The position numbers and the translations under genes are program-made. From Mucilaginibacter flavus (lineage in GTDB: Bacteria > Bacteroidota > Bacteroidia > Sphingobacteriales > Sphingobacteriaceae), in the NCBI RefSeq assembly GCF_030409315.1, contig NZ_JAUFPS010000042.1, forward strand, positions 1 to 64,000: a stretch of DNA of 64,000 nt. Reading direction: 5' to 3'. Under the pieces are notes generated by a model that had not been told where the DNA came from, searched no databases, and saw only the letters and a list, made by a program, of their open reading frames with translations. Positions 24,916-34,236 of the stretch are shown here, in pieces (positions within the stretch are counted from its first letter, which is position 1; each line of letters begins with the position of its first letter).

Positions 24916-27468
24916 CTACAGATAGGGCACTAAATAAGGTGCCGTCCGGCTGGCTGTAACTTTGGTTATTTCCTTAGGTGTCCCGGCGGCTACGATCCTA
25001 CCGCCATCCTCACCGGCACCGGGACCAATATCGATCACCCAATCGCTTGCTGCAATAACGTGCATATCGTGTTCCACCAGGATGACGGTGTTCCCGGCAT
25101 CTACCAAGCGGTTGAGTTGCAGCATCAGCCGCTCCACATCCGAGGGATGCAGGCCGGTGGTCGGTTCATCCAGCACATATAACGTTTGCCCGTGCTGTGC
25201 CCGCTGTAATTCCGTCGCCAGTTTGATGCGCTGGGCTTCCCCGCCCGAAAGCTCGGTGGCAGGCTGGCCTAAACGCAGGTAACCCAAACCCACTTCCCGT
25301 ACCACTTCCAATGCCCGGCTGATCGCCGGCTCCTCATCAAAAAAATTCGCTGCTTCATCCACCGTCAGTCCCAGTACTTCGGCAATGTTCTTGTTTTTAT
25401 AAGTTACTTCCAGGGTTTTGGGGTTATAGCGTGTGCCGCCGCAGGTCGGGCATGGTGTATATACGCTGGGCAGGAAAAGCAACTCCACCATCACCATCCC
25501 TTCACCCTCGCAATGCGGGCAGCGGCCTTTTGCTACGTTAAAGGAAAAACGTCCGGCATCATATTTTCGCGACCGGGCCATCGGCGTCGCGGCAAATAAT
25601 TTGCGCACATGATCAAATAGGCCAGTATAAGTGGCCAGGTTCGAGCGCGGTGTGCGGCCAATAGGTTTTTGATCGACCACCACCAGGCGTTTAATATCAG
25701 ACATGCCGGCGCTGATACGTCCCCCCAGGGTCTGCACTTCGGTTTGTTCCAGCGGGTCGGCTTCGGTATCGCCGGAAATATCCACCTGCAGGCCTAAATG
25801 TTCTGCTACCAGTTCGACTAACACCTGGCTGACCAAACTGCTTTTGCCCGAGCCGGAAACACCGGTCACGCTGGTCAGTACACCCAGTGGAAAAGCGGCG
25901 GCTAAGTTTACCAGATTGTTGCGGGTAACGCCTTCCAGCTTCAGCCAGGCTTTTGGCACCCGCGGATCGCTGATCGTTTTAGGTGCGTCCTCATAAATAT
26001 AATGCCGGGTAACCGAAGCTTTGACTTCACGTAGCCCTTCCGGTAAACCGCTGTATAGGATATACCCGCCGTTTTCGCCCGCTGCCGGCCCCACGTCGAC
26101 GATCCAGTCGGCATGGCGGATCACATCGATCTCATGCTCCACTACAAAGAGCGAATTGCCCGAAGCTTTCAGTTTGTCCAGCGCCCGTAGTAATGCTTCG
26201 GTGTCTGCGGGATGTAAACCCGCTGAGGGTTCATCCAGCACATAAACCACCCCAAATAAATTGGAACGGACCTGGGTAGCTAAGCGCAAGCGTTGCAGCT
26301 CACCCGGCGACAAAGTTGGCGTACTGCGCTCAATGGTCAGGTACCCCAACCCCAGGTCCAGCATCACTTGTAAGCGTGCTAAAAAATCTTCGGCTATTCG
26401 CTGCGCCACGACTACTTTTTCCGGGTGCGCCGTAGCTATTTTTTTTAACGCGGGGGCTTCACCAGTCGCATAAGGCGCGAAGATCAACGCCAGTTTATTT
26501 AGCGCCAGCCGCGAAAGTTCGGCAATATCATAGCCTGCGAATTTGATCGATAGTGATTCCTGTCTTAACCTTTTCCCATGGCATAACGGGCATTCACTGC
26601 TCAGCATATATTGCGAGACCCGCTTTTTCATCAGCGCGCTTTGCGTATGGGCAAAAGTATGGCGCACATAACGCCGGGCTCCCGTGAAAGTGCCCATATA
26701 ATCCGGCTGGCGCTTGTTTTGAATGAAGCGCTTGATCTCCGAATGACTGTAACCGGAGTAAACCGGTACCACTGGCTGCTCTTCGGTAAATAAGATCCAG
26801 TCTTTATCTTTCCGGGACATATCCTTCCAAGGCGTATCGATATCGATACCCAGGGTGGTCAGGATGTCCCGCTGGTTCTGTCCCTGCCAGGCGGAGGGCC
26901 AGGCAGCAATCGCTTTTTCCCTGATCGTGAGCGTATCATCCGGCACCATCGTTTTTTCGGTCACTTCATAAACCCGCCCTAAACCATGGCATTCCGTGCA
27001 GGCACCTTCGGGCGTATTGGGTGAAAATGACTCCGCGGATATGATCCCTTGTCCCGCCGGGTAATCTCCCGCGCGGGAATAAAGCATCCGCAAAAGGTTG
27101 GATAAGGTAGTTACGCTGCCAACTGACGAACGGGTGGACGAGCCGCCACGCTGCTGTTGTAAAGCCACAGCCGGCGGCAAGCCTTCGATCTCATCGACCT
27201 CGGGAATAGCCATTTGGTTGAACAGCCGGCGGGCATAAGGCGAAACCGATTCGAGGTAACGCCGTTGTGCCTCGGCATATAGCGTGCCAAAGGCCAAAGA
27301 AGATTTCCCCGAACCGGAGATCCCGGTGAAAACCACCAGGGCATCCCGCGGGATATCTAAACTCACATTTTTCAGGTTATGCTCGCGCGCGCCTTTCACT
27401 TTAACAAAACCACTGAAATCCATTGCTGGTGCTAACAGGTCGCCGGCCACATTGTTTGTGCGGGACAT
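24916..27468 (-). CDS. uvrA: UvrA-like excinuclease ABC ATPase (short form)
   Basis: 850 residues with two ABC modules. Walker A motifs are [12 protein letters not shown] (about residue 50) and [12 protein letters not shown] (about 535). Signature motifs are [12 protein letters not shown] and [12 protein letters not shown]. Zinc-finger cysteine pairs are [16 protein letters not shown] and [16 protein letters not shown]. Housekeeping UvrA is about 940 residues; this one is about 90 shorter, as in UvrA2-like paralogues, and no uvrB or uvrC is nearby. It is probably an accessory UvrA for damage or drug tolerance. It is divergent from hsp20 across a 233-bp region with palindromes. Confidence 0.93.
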   Translation of the reverse strand: MSRTNNVAGDLLAPAMDFSGFVKVKGAREHNLKNVSLDIPRDALVVFTGISGSGKSSLAFGTLYAEAQRRYLESVSPYARRLFNQMAIPEVDEIEGLPPAVALQQQRGGSSTRSSVGSVTTLSNLLRMLYSRAGDYPAGQGIISAESFSPNTPEGACTECHGLGRVYEVTEKTMVPDDTLTIREKAIAAWPSAWQGQNQRDILTTLGIDIDTPWKDMSRKDKDWILFTEEQPVVPVYSGYSHSEIKRFIQNKRQPDYMGTFTGARRYVRHTFAHTQSALMKKRVSQYMLSSECPLCHGKRLRQESLSIKFAGYDIAELSRLALNKLALIFAPYATGEAPALKKIATAHPEKVVVAQRIAEDFLARLQVMLDLGLGYLTIERSTPTLSPGELQRLRLATQVRSNLFGVVYVLDEPSAGLHPADTEALLRALDKLKASGNSLFVVEHEIDVIRHADWIVDVGPAAGENGGYILYSGLPEGLREVKASVTRHYIYEDAPKTISDPRVPKAWLKLEGVTRNNLVNLAAAFPLGVLTSVTGVSGSGKSSLVSQVLVELVAEHLGLQVDISGDTEADPLEQTEVQTLGGRISAGMSDIKRLVVVDQKPIGRTPRSNLATYTGLFDHVRKLFAATPMARSRKYDAGRFSFNVAKGRCPHCEGEGMVMVELLFLPSVYTPCPTCGGTRYNPKTLEVTYKNKNIAEVLGLTVDEAANFFDEEPAISRALEVVREVGLGYLRLGQPATELSGGEAQRIKLATELQRAQHGQTLYVLDEPTTGLHPSDVERLMLQLNRLVDAGNTVILVEHDMHVIAASDWVIDIGPGAGEDGGRIVAAGTPKEITKVTASRTAPYLVPYL

Positions 27469-27562
27469 GTTATCGTGAAGGGGCTGCTCCGTTTTTTTTT
27501 GCCGCCTTTTTGTCTACGCTGTCCACCAGATCAGGGCAAATACTTGAAAAACTGTCATTCAG

Positions 27563-27602
27563 CAACTGAAATTTTTTCATTCAAACTGAAAATTTTTCAG
27601 TT
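27563..27602. promoter_or_regulatory. Two tandem TGAAA palindromes between uvrA-like and hsp20
   Basis: A perfect palindrome, AACTGAAAA-T-TTTTCAGTT, lies at 27584-27602. A second, imperfect copy starts 20 bp earlier (AACTGAAA at 27564-27571, then TTTTTTCA). A further TGAAAAA lies at 27545. Spacing by two helical turns suggests cooperative binding of a regulator on one DNA face, about 100 bp before the hsp20 start. Confidence 0.5.
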
Positions 27603-27701
27603 GTTGTTCCTGTTTCCAGCCCTGGCACAGTAGTTGAAATACGATGTTCAGTTTAATTAATTATAAGTTTTAATCATTATTTATTTAAGGAGGACAGACC
27701 T

Positions 27702-28145
27702 ATGACACTGGTTAAATTCAATTCCGACAAACGTAACAACGGTTCATTAATGCCAGGCTTTAATGACGTATTCGATTCCATCTTCAACGACACTTTCTTC
27801 AATGACCGCCTGACCAGCCGGGTGCCTGCGGCCAACATCAGCGAAACTGAAGATCACTTCCATGTGGAACTGGCCGCGCCGGGCCTGAAAAAAGAGGATT
27901 TCAAGCTGAACCTGGACCGCAACGTGCTGAACATTTCGGTTGAGCAGCGTGCGGAAAACAGCGAGGAGCAAAAGAACTATAGTAAACGCGAGTACAGCTA
28001 TGCTTCCTGGGTGCGTTCTTTTACGCTGCCCGAAAGCGCCAATGCCGAAAATATTGAGGCGAGCTATACCGACGGCGTATTGAAGATCGATATCGCTAAA
28101 CGCGAGGAAGCTAAAATGGTACGCCGCCAGATCGAGATCAAGTAA
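27702..28145 (+). CDS. Small heat shock protein, Hsp20 family
   Basis: 147 residues. The alpha-crystallin domain spans about 40-147: opening PAANISETEDHFHVELAAPG, the LKKEDFKLNLDRNVLNISV strand pair and the C-terminal YTDGVLKIDIAK. The final RRQIEIK replaces the usual IXI tail motif with IEI. It is an ATP-independent holdase for unfolding proteins. A strong AGGAGG lies 8 nt before the start, a 12-bp terminator hairpin follows, and tandem palindromes upstream suggest stress control. Confidence 0.95.
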   Translation: MTLVKFNSDKRNNGSLMPGFNDVFDSIFNDTFFNDRLTSRVPAANISETEDHFHVELAAPGLKKEDFKLNLDRNVLNISVEQRAENSEEQKNYSKREYSYASWVRSFTLPESANAENIEASYTDGVLKIDIAKREEAKMVRRQIEIK

Positions 28146-28169
28146 TTTTTAAAGTGTTTTAGTTTGATT

Positions 28170-28201
28170 AAAAGGGTTCTGCTTGCAGAGCCCTTTTATT
28201 T
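28170..28201 (+). terminator. Strong intrinsic terminator of hsp20
   Basis: A 12-bp stem (28170-28181 with 28186-28197, one G-T wobble) closes a CTTG loop. The A-rich left arm and T-rich right arm make it potentially bidirectional. It ends about 20 bp before the next gene. Confidence 0.75.
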
Positions 28202-28220
28202 ACTACTTAAATTGGAAGTT

Positions 28221-28517
28221 ATGGAAGATCGCTTTGCTTTATTGCTCAGTTTGAAAACGCAGGCGGGTTTCGAGGTGTTCGGGGAATTCGGCATCGGCGA
28301 TGACCGGCTGGCAGCCAATACCCTGTTCGACAGTTTGCAGGGAAAGGAGCCATTAAATGACTTAGGCCTGTTGCACATCGATCTGATGGAAACGGACGGG
28401 GCGCTGCCGGCTAAAGTCAGGACGAAGTGCTGCCGCCTGGAGGAACTGGCCGCCAACTGTAAACTGGTCACCCGCGAAGTGTTCCGCCAAAAAAATCTGA
28501 AGATCTATGAAGAATAA
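28221..28517 (+). CDS. Small conserved hypothetical protein
   Basis: 98 residues from ATG 28221 (MEDRFALLLSLKTQAGFEVF). An earlier in-frame ATG at 28164 lies inside the hsp20 terminator and is rejected. Soluble, with no recognised domain. The segment LGLLHIDLMETDGALPAKV looks like a small alpha/beta fold. It overlaps the following membrane-protein gene by 11 bp, so the two are likely coupled. Confidence 0.65.
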   Translation: MEDRFALLLSLKTQAGFEVFGEFGIGDDRLAANTLFDSLQGKEPLNDLGLLHIDLMETDGALPAKVRTKCCRLEELAANCKLVTREVFRQKNLKIYEE

Positions 28518-28710
28518 AACACTCGTCAGGCAGGCGCTGATGATCGCCTTAGTCATGATCGCCATTATTTGGGAACTGACCGGCTATCTGACCGAACACC
28601 GGCTGGCAGCAATGCCCAAGCAAGTGCTAGGTGCGGCAGTGCTCTGCTGGCTGGTCTATACTTTGTTCCGCACACCGCAGGATGGTGACGACTGGGCGGG
28701 TCAGTATTAA
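28507..28710 (+). CDS. Small two-helix membrane protein
   Basis: 67 residues. Two hydrophobic segments, ALMIALVMIAIIWELTGYL (about 9-27) and LGAAVLCWLVYTLF (about 42-55), form a hairpin with a short basic loop. It ends with acidic GDDWAG. No family is recognised. Its start overlaps the preceding gene by 11 bp. Confidence 0.65.
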   Translation: MKNKTLVRQALMIALVMIAIIWELTGYLTEHRLAAMPKQVLGAAVLCWLVYTLFRTPQDGDDWAGQY

Positions 28711-28741
28711 ACGAACTTACACGAATTCATAGCGGCAGTTC

Positions 28742-29332
28742 CTATTCGTCGGTTTTATCCGAGATATCCCTGACCACCTGGTCCAACTCATCCGCGCTTT
28801 CGAGGAGCATCGCGCAAAGCTGGCCGGTCTTTTCGTCTTTCAGTTCTTCGCTGATGAGTTTGCTCAGGCCAATGATATTGGCCAGGGGTTTGCGCACGAG
28901 GTGCGATTGCATAAAGCCGATATCGCTAAGCTGGTTGTTCGCCGAGGCCAGACGGCTTTGGGTATCGACAAATTCGGTGATGTTATAGCCGATACAAAAG
29001 ATACCTTCGGGCTGCCCTTGCTGGTCGAACAGGGCCTGCATTTCCCATTGCGTGGTCACATATCCGCCGCTCCCGTCGTGCTTGCGCAGGGTTGCCGAAA
29101 ACAACTCGCCGGGTGCGCTGAAGCACTGGCCGCCGACCTGCGCGCAGATCGCGACATCCTCCGGGTGCAGGGTGACACTGAAATGCCGGCCCAGCAAGGT
29201 GCCGTTGGTAAATTCAAAATTACGGTCATAGTTCTTACTGACGTAAGTATAGGTGCTGTCCATGCCGATCGCAATGGTATAGAAAAAAGAAGAATCCTTC
29301 AGGAACTGGTTGACCTGGGCGAAATGGTTCAT
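28742..29332 (-). CDS. Small PAS protein ending in a histidine-box domain without ATPase
   Basis: 196 residues: one PAS domain (about 10-125, with FTNGTLLGRHF and the PAC-like GIFCIGYNITEFVD) and a C-terminal two-helix module, FMQSHLVRKPLANIIGL (His144) and ADELDQVVRDIS, ending 53 residues after the histidine. No catalytic domain. This is the minimal version of the architecture at 12320 and 14813. The protein appears complete because all three stop at the same point. It lies near a DUF892-like gene on the same strand. Confidence 0.9.
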   Translation of the reverse strand: MNHFAQVNQFLKDSSFFYTIAIGMDSTYTYVSKNYDRNFEFTNGTLLGRHFSVTLHPEDVAICAQVGGQCFSAPGELFSATLRKHDGSGGYVTTQWEMQALFDQQGQPEGIFCIGYNITEFVDTQSRLASANNQLSDIGFMQSHLVRKPLANIIGLSKLISEELKDEKTGQLCAMLLESADELDQVVRDISDKTDE

Positions 29333-29516
29333 ACGTGTTGTTATAGTGATTGAACAGGCATATGCCGGATAAGTTTTAGGTTGTCAAGCCCGGATCGAAT
29401 GGGTTGTGTTAGGCGAAAACAATATCATGCGATATCAAAGATGCGCCAAAGACCGCCGGTTCGCACTTTATTGATGACAACTGTTCGTAAAAAGTATAAC
29501 TTGCCGGCACCTTAAT

Positions 29517-29810
29517 ATGAGCCCTGAAAACGCAAAACAAGAATTGCTGCAGTATGCGCTGGCTGACCTGCAAGTATCGCTCCATTTAATGATCGAAGTA
29601 TGCCGAATCGTCAAAATCAGCGGATTCGCCGATCCCAATGACCTGGTTTGCCTGAGCGCACGCCAGGCTGAGCTGAAGCGGCTCGCCAGACAGCTGCTGA
29701 TGGATTATGTGGAAGGCGATGAGGTGTTGGGTTCCCAGGTCGAAATGAACTTTCTCAAGATCGAATTGGCGGAGATCTTGAGCAGCCGTAGCATTAGAAT
29801 GAGTTCATGA
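29517..29810 (+). CDS. Small conserved hypothetical protein
   Basis: 97 residues, almost entirely helical in appearance (ELLQYALADLQVSLHLMIEV, then ARQAELKRLARQLLMDYVEG). No domain recognised. It overlaps the convergent DUF892-like gene by 6 bp. The upstream gap (29333-29516) shows no clear promoter, although TATAACTTG near 29499 is close to a -7 box. Confidence 0.55.
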   Translation: MSPENAKQELLQYALADLQVSLHLMIEVCRIVKISGFADPNDLVCLSARQAELKRLARQLLMDYVEGDEVLGSQVEMNFLKIELAEILSSRSIRMSS

Positions 29811-30341
29811 TATAGGGCGGGAATCCGGTGTAAAATATTGCCGGGTGATCAGCTGCAGCATCGCCAGGTCTTCCCGGGCTTCATTAAAATTTTTGAGGAG
29901 CAATTGCTGAATTTTTTCTCTTGCCAGCAAGGGGGCTGCCAGGTTCAGCAATCTGAAGGAAGTACTTTCCAGGCTTTCAATGTTCTGCAGGTACAACAGG
30001 ATCGAAAGATCACGCATTTGCCTATCCTCATCTTCCAGGTAGATCGCGCTGAAGGCATCTTCGATCAATCCGATCATAGCCTGGCAATTGTCCAGCTGGG
30101 GTGTTAAGCCCAGCAGACCGTAGATCTCGTCCATTCGGACGACCTGCTTGTCGATAACGATTTGCGTTTCGCTGATCGCCTTAGTAAGGTCTATGAACCC
30201 GGAATAATTGCTGATCTCCGGTAGCCGTTCCTGCAAATGGGCTTTGACACAATAAACCCGATCGAGATGGAGGACAAAGAAATGCTGTATTTGTTGTGCG
30301 GTTAAAGAACCCTGGGGTCCGGATGCTGACGAATCTTCCAT
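29805..30341 (-). CDS. Divergent DUF892 (YciE-like) four-helix protein
   Basis: 178 residues with the DUF892 length and helix plan but altered metal sites. Canonical helix 1, DIYWAE, reads VYCVKA with a Lys in place of Glu. A histidine three residues before the VYC segment (FFVLHLDRVY) is shared with the paralogues at 45051 and 49263. Helix 2 loses its Glu (TQIVID). Helix 3 KVEHYE becomes NIESLES. A diiron site is unlikely. The position of the shared His on a four-helix bundle suggests a non-ferritin role; this is inference. Confidence 0.85.
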   Translation of the reverse strand: MEDSSASGPQGSLTAQQIQHFFVLHLDRVYCVKAHLQERLPEISNYSGFIDLTKAISETQIVIDKQVVRMDEIYGLLGLTPQLDNCQAMIGLIEDAFSAIYLEDEDRQMRDLSILLYLQNIESLESTSFRLLNLAAPLLAREKIQQLLLKNFNEAREDLAMLQLITRQYFTPDSRPIS

Positions 30342-30561
30342 GTTGTAGGGGTTTATAAGCAGGTGAGCGACGACGGGCCAAATACTTATCTTGATGATCC
30401 GGTGAACCTAGTTCGTTGGTAAAAATACGGTTTATTTAAACGCGCCGCGTAGAAATAGCTTTTTAAATCGGAACAATTACGGTTCCCGCGGGTTTATCTA
30501 CCTGAGCCCATACTTTCGTTACAGCCGATCCCACCCTACTATCAACATCCACAACTAGCTT

Positions 30562-31110
30562 ATGAAAAAAGAAACAGGGGAACCTCAATTCAGCACTAAA
30601 ACATCACCGAAGGCGGAGCCCGCCTTACTGGAATTATTTACCGATGGGATCAAGGATATTTACTGGGCGGAAAACCATTTGGTGAAGAGCCTGCCGAAAA
30701 TGCAAAAGGCCGCGACTTCCAAGACTTTGGTAGCTGCCATCGAAAGCCATTTGGAAGAAACTAAAACCCATGTAAGCCGGCTGGAGCAGGTATTCGGCCT
30801 ACTGGGCGAAAAAGTGCAGGCACAGAAATGCGACGCCATGGAAGGCCTGGCCAAAGAAGGTGAAGGCATCGTGGAAAGTACTGAACCCGGGACGGCAACC
30901 CGCGACGTGGGTATTATTCTCGCTTCGCAAAAAGTGGAGCATTACGAAATTGCCACTTATGGTGGTTTAACCCAGTTAGCCAAAACTTTAGGACTGGATG
31001 AAGTAGCTGAGCTGCTTTACCAAACCCTGACCGAAGAAAAAGCGGCCGATCAGCAACTGACCGAAGTGGCCGAAAGTGATATCAATTATAAAGCAGCAGA
31101 TGAGCAATAA
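30562..31110 (+). CDS. Ferritin-like DUF892 protein (YciE/YciF type), canonical
   Basis: 182 residues. The four-helix ferritin-like ligands are present: DIYWAE (helix 1), HLEETKTH (helix 2), KVEHYE (helix 3) and LTEEKAAD (helix 4). Family members are induced by osmotic and oxidative stress. The stop codon overlaps the start of the catalase gene by 11 bp, so the two are translationally coupled. A joint role in peroxide or iron handling is plausible. TACTTTCG upstream (near 30511) is one base off a -7 box. Confidence 0.94.
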   Translation: MKKETGEPQFSTKTSPKAEPALLELFTDGIKDIYWAENHLVKSLPKMQKAATSKTLVAAIESHLEETKTHVSRLEQVFGLLGEKVQAQKCDAMEGLAKEGEGIVESTEPGTATRDVGIILASQKVEHYEIATYGGLTQLAKTLGLDEVAELLYQTLTEEKAADQQLTEVAESDINYKAADEQ

Positions 31111-33313
31111 GAAACCATCACCCAAAATGGGTACGGAGGGCGCCATTGACAAACAACTGGCACCGCAACCCGAAAATGACAAGACCACGCAACTGGCAGC
31201 GCATACCGCTGACGGTGCAGGTGAGAACCTGAATACCAATACCGGCCTGCCGATCAATGATGACCAAAATTCATTAAAGGCGGGTGACCGCGGCCCTACT
31301 TTGCTGGAAGATTTTATCCTGCGCGAAAAGATCACGCATTTTGACCACGAGCGCATACCGGAACGGGTGGTGCATGCGCGCGGTTCAGGTGCGCATGGTG
31401 TATTCAAAGTTTACAAACCCCTGGCCGAATATACCAAAGCCGGTTTTCTGAATGATACGGAGGCTGAAACCCCTGTTTTTGTACGTTTCTCTACAGTGGC
31501 GGGCTCGCGGGGTTCTTCTGACCTGGCGCGCGACGTGCGCGGTTTTGCGGTGCGCTTTTATACCACCGAAGGTAATTTTGATTTGGTCGGCAATAATATG
31601 CCGGTATTTTTTATCCAGGACGCGATCAAGTTCCCCGACCTGATCCATGCGCTTAAGCCCGAGCCGGACAATGAGATCCCGCAGGCCGCTTCCGCACACG
31701 ATACCTTCTGGGATTTTATTTCCCTGATGCCGGAATCGGCACATATGGTGATGTGGGCGATGAGTGACCGCGCTTTGCCGCGCAGCTACCGCATGATGGA
31801 AGGTTTCGGCGTACATACTTTCCGTTTGATCAACGCCGAAGGCAAAGCCAGCTTTGTCAAATTTCACTGGAAGCCTTTGCTGGGCGTACATGCCGTCGCC
31901 TGGGACGAGGCGCAGAATATATCGGGTAAAGACCCGGATTTTCACCGCCGTGACCTTTGGGATGGCATTGAAAGCGGCGCTTTCCCGGAATGGGAACTGG
32001 GCTTGCAGATCATCCCCGAGGAAGACGAATTTAAATATGAGTTTGATCTGCTCGACCCGACGAAACTGGTACCGGAAGAACTGGTGCCGGTGCAGCGTGT
32101 CGGTAAATTGACCCTGAACCGTAACCCGGATAATTTCTTTGCGGAAACCGAACAGATCGCCTTCCACCTGGGCCATATCGTGCCCGGGATCGATTTCAGT
32201 AATGACCCGCTGTTACAAGGCAGGTTGTTCTCTTATACGGATACCCAGCTGACCCGTTTGGGCGGGCCGAACTTCCAGGAGATCCCGATCAACCGTCCGA
32301 TCGTGCCGGTATATAATAACCAGCGCGACGGCTTTATGCGCCAGACCATCAATAAGGGCAAAACCAGCTACAGTCCGAACTCGCTGGGTAATAATGACCC
32401 GCAGCAGGTTAAAGAAGCCGCCGGTGGTTTTGTCAGTTACCGCGAGCGTATCGAGGCCCGCAAGGAGCGCCTGCGTAACAAGAGCTTCTTTGATCACTTT
32501 AGCCAGGCACGCCTGTTCTTTAACAGCCAGTCCGAGCCGGAAAAGAACCATATCGTGGATGCTTTGACGTTTGAATTAGGCAAAGTAAAAACGGTGGCGA
32601 TCAGAGAACGTATGCTGGGCATTTTGGCGCAGATCGATAAAGGGCTGGCTACTCAGGTAGCTTATGGCTTAGGCTTACATCTGCCTACCGACCTGCCGAC
32701 CAATCAAAGTATTCCGGCCGACGGTAACCCGGCAGACTATCAATCGGTCCAGGTGGAAGGGTCTTTAGCCAGATCTGAAGCACTGAGCATGGCCGGTACG
32801 GTCAAAGACACCATCAAAAGCCGTAAAGTGGCGATACTGGCCGCCGATGGGGCGGATGCCGCGTCTATTACGACCGTTAAAGAGAAACTGACAGCTGAAG
32901 GCGCGGTGGTCGAGATCATTGCGCCGCGTGGAGGGTTCCTGACCGCGGCCAACGATGAGCAGATCGAGGTGGACCAGAGTTTTCTGACCGCTGCCTCGGT
33001 GCTGTTCGATGCGGTATATGTAGCTGGCGGCACTAATGCGGTCGCTACGCTGGAAGCCGAAGCCAATGCGATCCATTTCCTGAATGAGGCGTTCAAGCAC
33101 TGCAAACCGATCGCGGCGCAGGAGGATGCCCTGCAGGTCCTGGAAGCCACTTATTTCAGTAAAAAGCTGCCGCCTGATGATAAAGAAGACACCGTACTGG
33201 CCGAAGGCCTGCTGGTCGGCGACGGTGGCGCTAAGTTCGCGGGCTTGTTTGCGAAGATGATCGCGCAACACCGTTTCTGGGAGCGTGAAAAACCACGCCT
33301 GATCCCGGCTTAA
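31100..33313 (+). CDS. katE: Large-subunit (clade 2) catalase HPII-type
   Basis: 737 residues from ATG 31100 (MSNKKPSPKMG), an alternative start 24 nt upstream being less likely. The catalytic His92 lies in VVHARGSGAHG, the distal Asn in NFDLVGNNMP, and the haem-ligand Tyr in RLFSYTDTQLTRLGG. The last 150 residues (from about SRKVAILAADGADAAS) are the class I glutamine amidotransferase-like flavodoxin domain typical of clade 2 catalases. It degrades H2O2 in the cytoplasm. It is coupled to the DUF892 gene and followed by an ankyrin protein, an arrangement also known for KatA-AnkB. Confidence 0.97.
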   Translation: MSNKKPSPKMGTEGAIDKQLAPQPENDKTTQLAAHTADGAGENLNTNTGLPINDDQNSLKAGDRGPTLLEDFILREKITHFDHERIPERVVHARGSGAHGVFKVYKPLAEYTKAGFLNDTEAETPVFVRFSTVAGSRGSSDLARDVRGFAVRFYTTEGNFDLVGNNMPVFFIQDAIKFPDLIHALKPEPDNEIPQAASAHDTFWDFISLMPESAHMVMWAMSDRALPRSYRMMEGFGVHTFRLINAEGKASFVKFHWKPLLGVHAVAWDEAQNISGKDPDFHRRDLWDGIESGAFPEWELGLQIIPEEDEFKYEFDLLDPTKLVPEELVPVQRVGKLTLNRNPDNFFAETEQIAFHLGHIVPGIDFSNDPLLQGRLFSYTDTQLTRLGGPNFQEIPINRPIVPVYNNQRDGFMRQTINKGKTSYSPNSLGNNDPQQVKEAAGGFVSYRERIEARKERLRNKSFFDHFSQARLFFNSQSEPEKNHIVDALTFELGKVKTVAIRERMLGILAQIDKGLATQVAYGLGLHLPTDLPTNQSIPADGNPADYQSVQVEGSLARSEALSMAGTVKDTIKSRKVAILAADGADAASITTVKEKLTAEGAVVEIIAPRGGFLTAANDEQIEVDQSFLTAASVLFDAVYVAGGTNAVATLEAEANAIHFLNEAFKHCKPIAAQEDALQVLEATYFSKKLPPDDKEDTVLAEGLLVGDGGAKFAGLFAKMIAQHRFWEREKPRLIPA

Positions 33314-33322
33314 TCATTTACC

Positions 33323-33350
33323 GGAAGCCTGTGCCCAGGCACGGGCTTCC
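33323..33350 (+). terminator. Hairpin between katE and the ankyrin gene
   Basis: GGAAGCC-T-GTGCC pairs with GGCAC-G-GGCTTCC around CAG. No long U run follows and the ankyrin gene starts 13 bp later, so it may give partial termination and set the katE/ankyrin ratio. Confidence 0.5.
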
Positions 33351-33363
33351 TTAAATCAACGAT

Positions 33364-33837
33364 ATGGATACAACATTACAATTGATCAATGCGGCGCGTG
33401 CCGGAGACCTGGAGACCTTAAAGCGATTGCTCGCCGCCGGGGCCGACGTCAATGCCCGGGATGAAAAGGGCTATACCCCACTTATCATCGCCTGTTATAA
33501 CAACCATTTCGCTGCCGCTGAACTTTTGCTGAATTCGGGCGCCGATGTCGACGCAGCCGATCATGGCGGGAATACGGCACTCATGGGGGTTAGCTTTAAA
33601 GGCTACCCGGCCATCGCGGAACTCTTGCTGGACCATTGCGCCGATACCGATCTGCAGCATGGCAATGGCGGTACGGCACTGATGTTCGCGGCGATGTTCG
33701 GCCGGAACGAGCTGCTTAAAATCCTGTTAAAACATGGCGCGGACAAAACCCTGGTAGACAGCCGCGGCCTATCCGTTTTTGACCTGGCAGCGCAGCAGGG
33801 GAACGAGGCCGCCCTGGACCTTTTGGAAAGCACCTGA
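33364..33837 (+). CDS. Ankyrin-repeat protein
   Basis: 157 residues made of about four 33-residue ankyrin repeats: RAGDLETLKRLLAAGADVNA, then GYTPLIIACYNNHFAAAELL, GNTALMGVSFKGYPAIAELL and GGTALMFAAMFGRNELLKIL. It has no signal peptide, so it is cytoplasmic. Ankyrin proteins next to catalase are reported to support catalase activity, as with AnkB in Pseudomonas. The same role is inferred here from position only. Confidence 0.93.
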   Translation: MDTTLQLINAARAGDLETLKRLLAAGADVNARDEKGYTPLIIACYNNHFAAAELLLNSGADVDAADHGGNTALMGVSFKGYPAIAELLLDHCADTDLQHGNGGTALMFAAMFGRNELLKILLKHGADKTLVDSRGLSVFDLAAQQGNEAALDLLEST

Positions 33838-33915
33838 TTCAAAAAAAACGGTCGTTTCAGCATCTGAACTACCCATATCCTCGTAAATCCAAGGAAGACT
33901 TCGATTTCTACCGGA

Positions 33916-34215
33916 ATGAGCGCAATAACCTATACCGACCTGGACCTTGAAATTAAAGAAACGGTCAGCAAATTACTGGAGCAACCCGTAGACGGTGAAA
34001 AATTCATCGCGAGTTTTACCCTTAACGGTCCGACCTCGGGATCCGTTCATTTCCAGCACCGGACCAGTGCACGCCAGGCGCTGGCTTGCTGGGAGGCACA
34101 TTTGGAAGCAGGTGAACTTTACCTGTCCTTGAAATATAACGATCGGCTGGTCTTGTTTCGGTCGTCCGCAGCGGATTTCCGAAACCAGCTGGCGCAGCGC
34201 TATCCGATCTTCTGA
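33916..34215 (+). CDS. Small conserved hypothetical protein
   Basis: 99 residues, no recognised domain. It starts MSAITYTDLDLEIKETVSKL and has beta-like segments FIASFTLNGPTSGSVHF and GELYLSLKYNDRLVLFRSS. The composition is that of a real soluble protein. It lies 78 bp after the ankyrin gene and is convergent with the helicase gene. Confidence 0.6.
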   Translation: MSAITYTDLDLEIKETVSKLLEQPVDGEKFIASFTLNGPTSGSVHFQHRTSARQALACWEAHLEAGELYLSLKYNDRLVLFRSSAADFRNQLAQRYPIF

Positions 34216-34236
34216 ATTTGACAGCACTCACTAAGG

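Noticed and set aside
27469-27701. CIRCE or HrcA operator before hsp20
   Set aside because: The palindromes there do not carry the TTAGCACTC-n9-GAGTGCTAA pattern.
31385-32176. Minus-strand open frame of 263 codons
   Set aside because: It is antisense to the catalase core, whose catalytic motifs are all on the plus strand.
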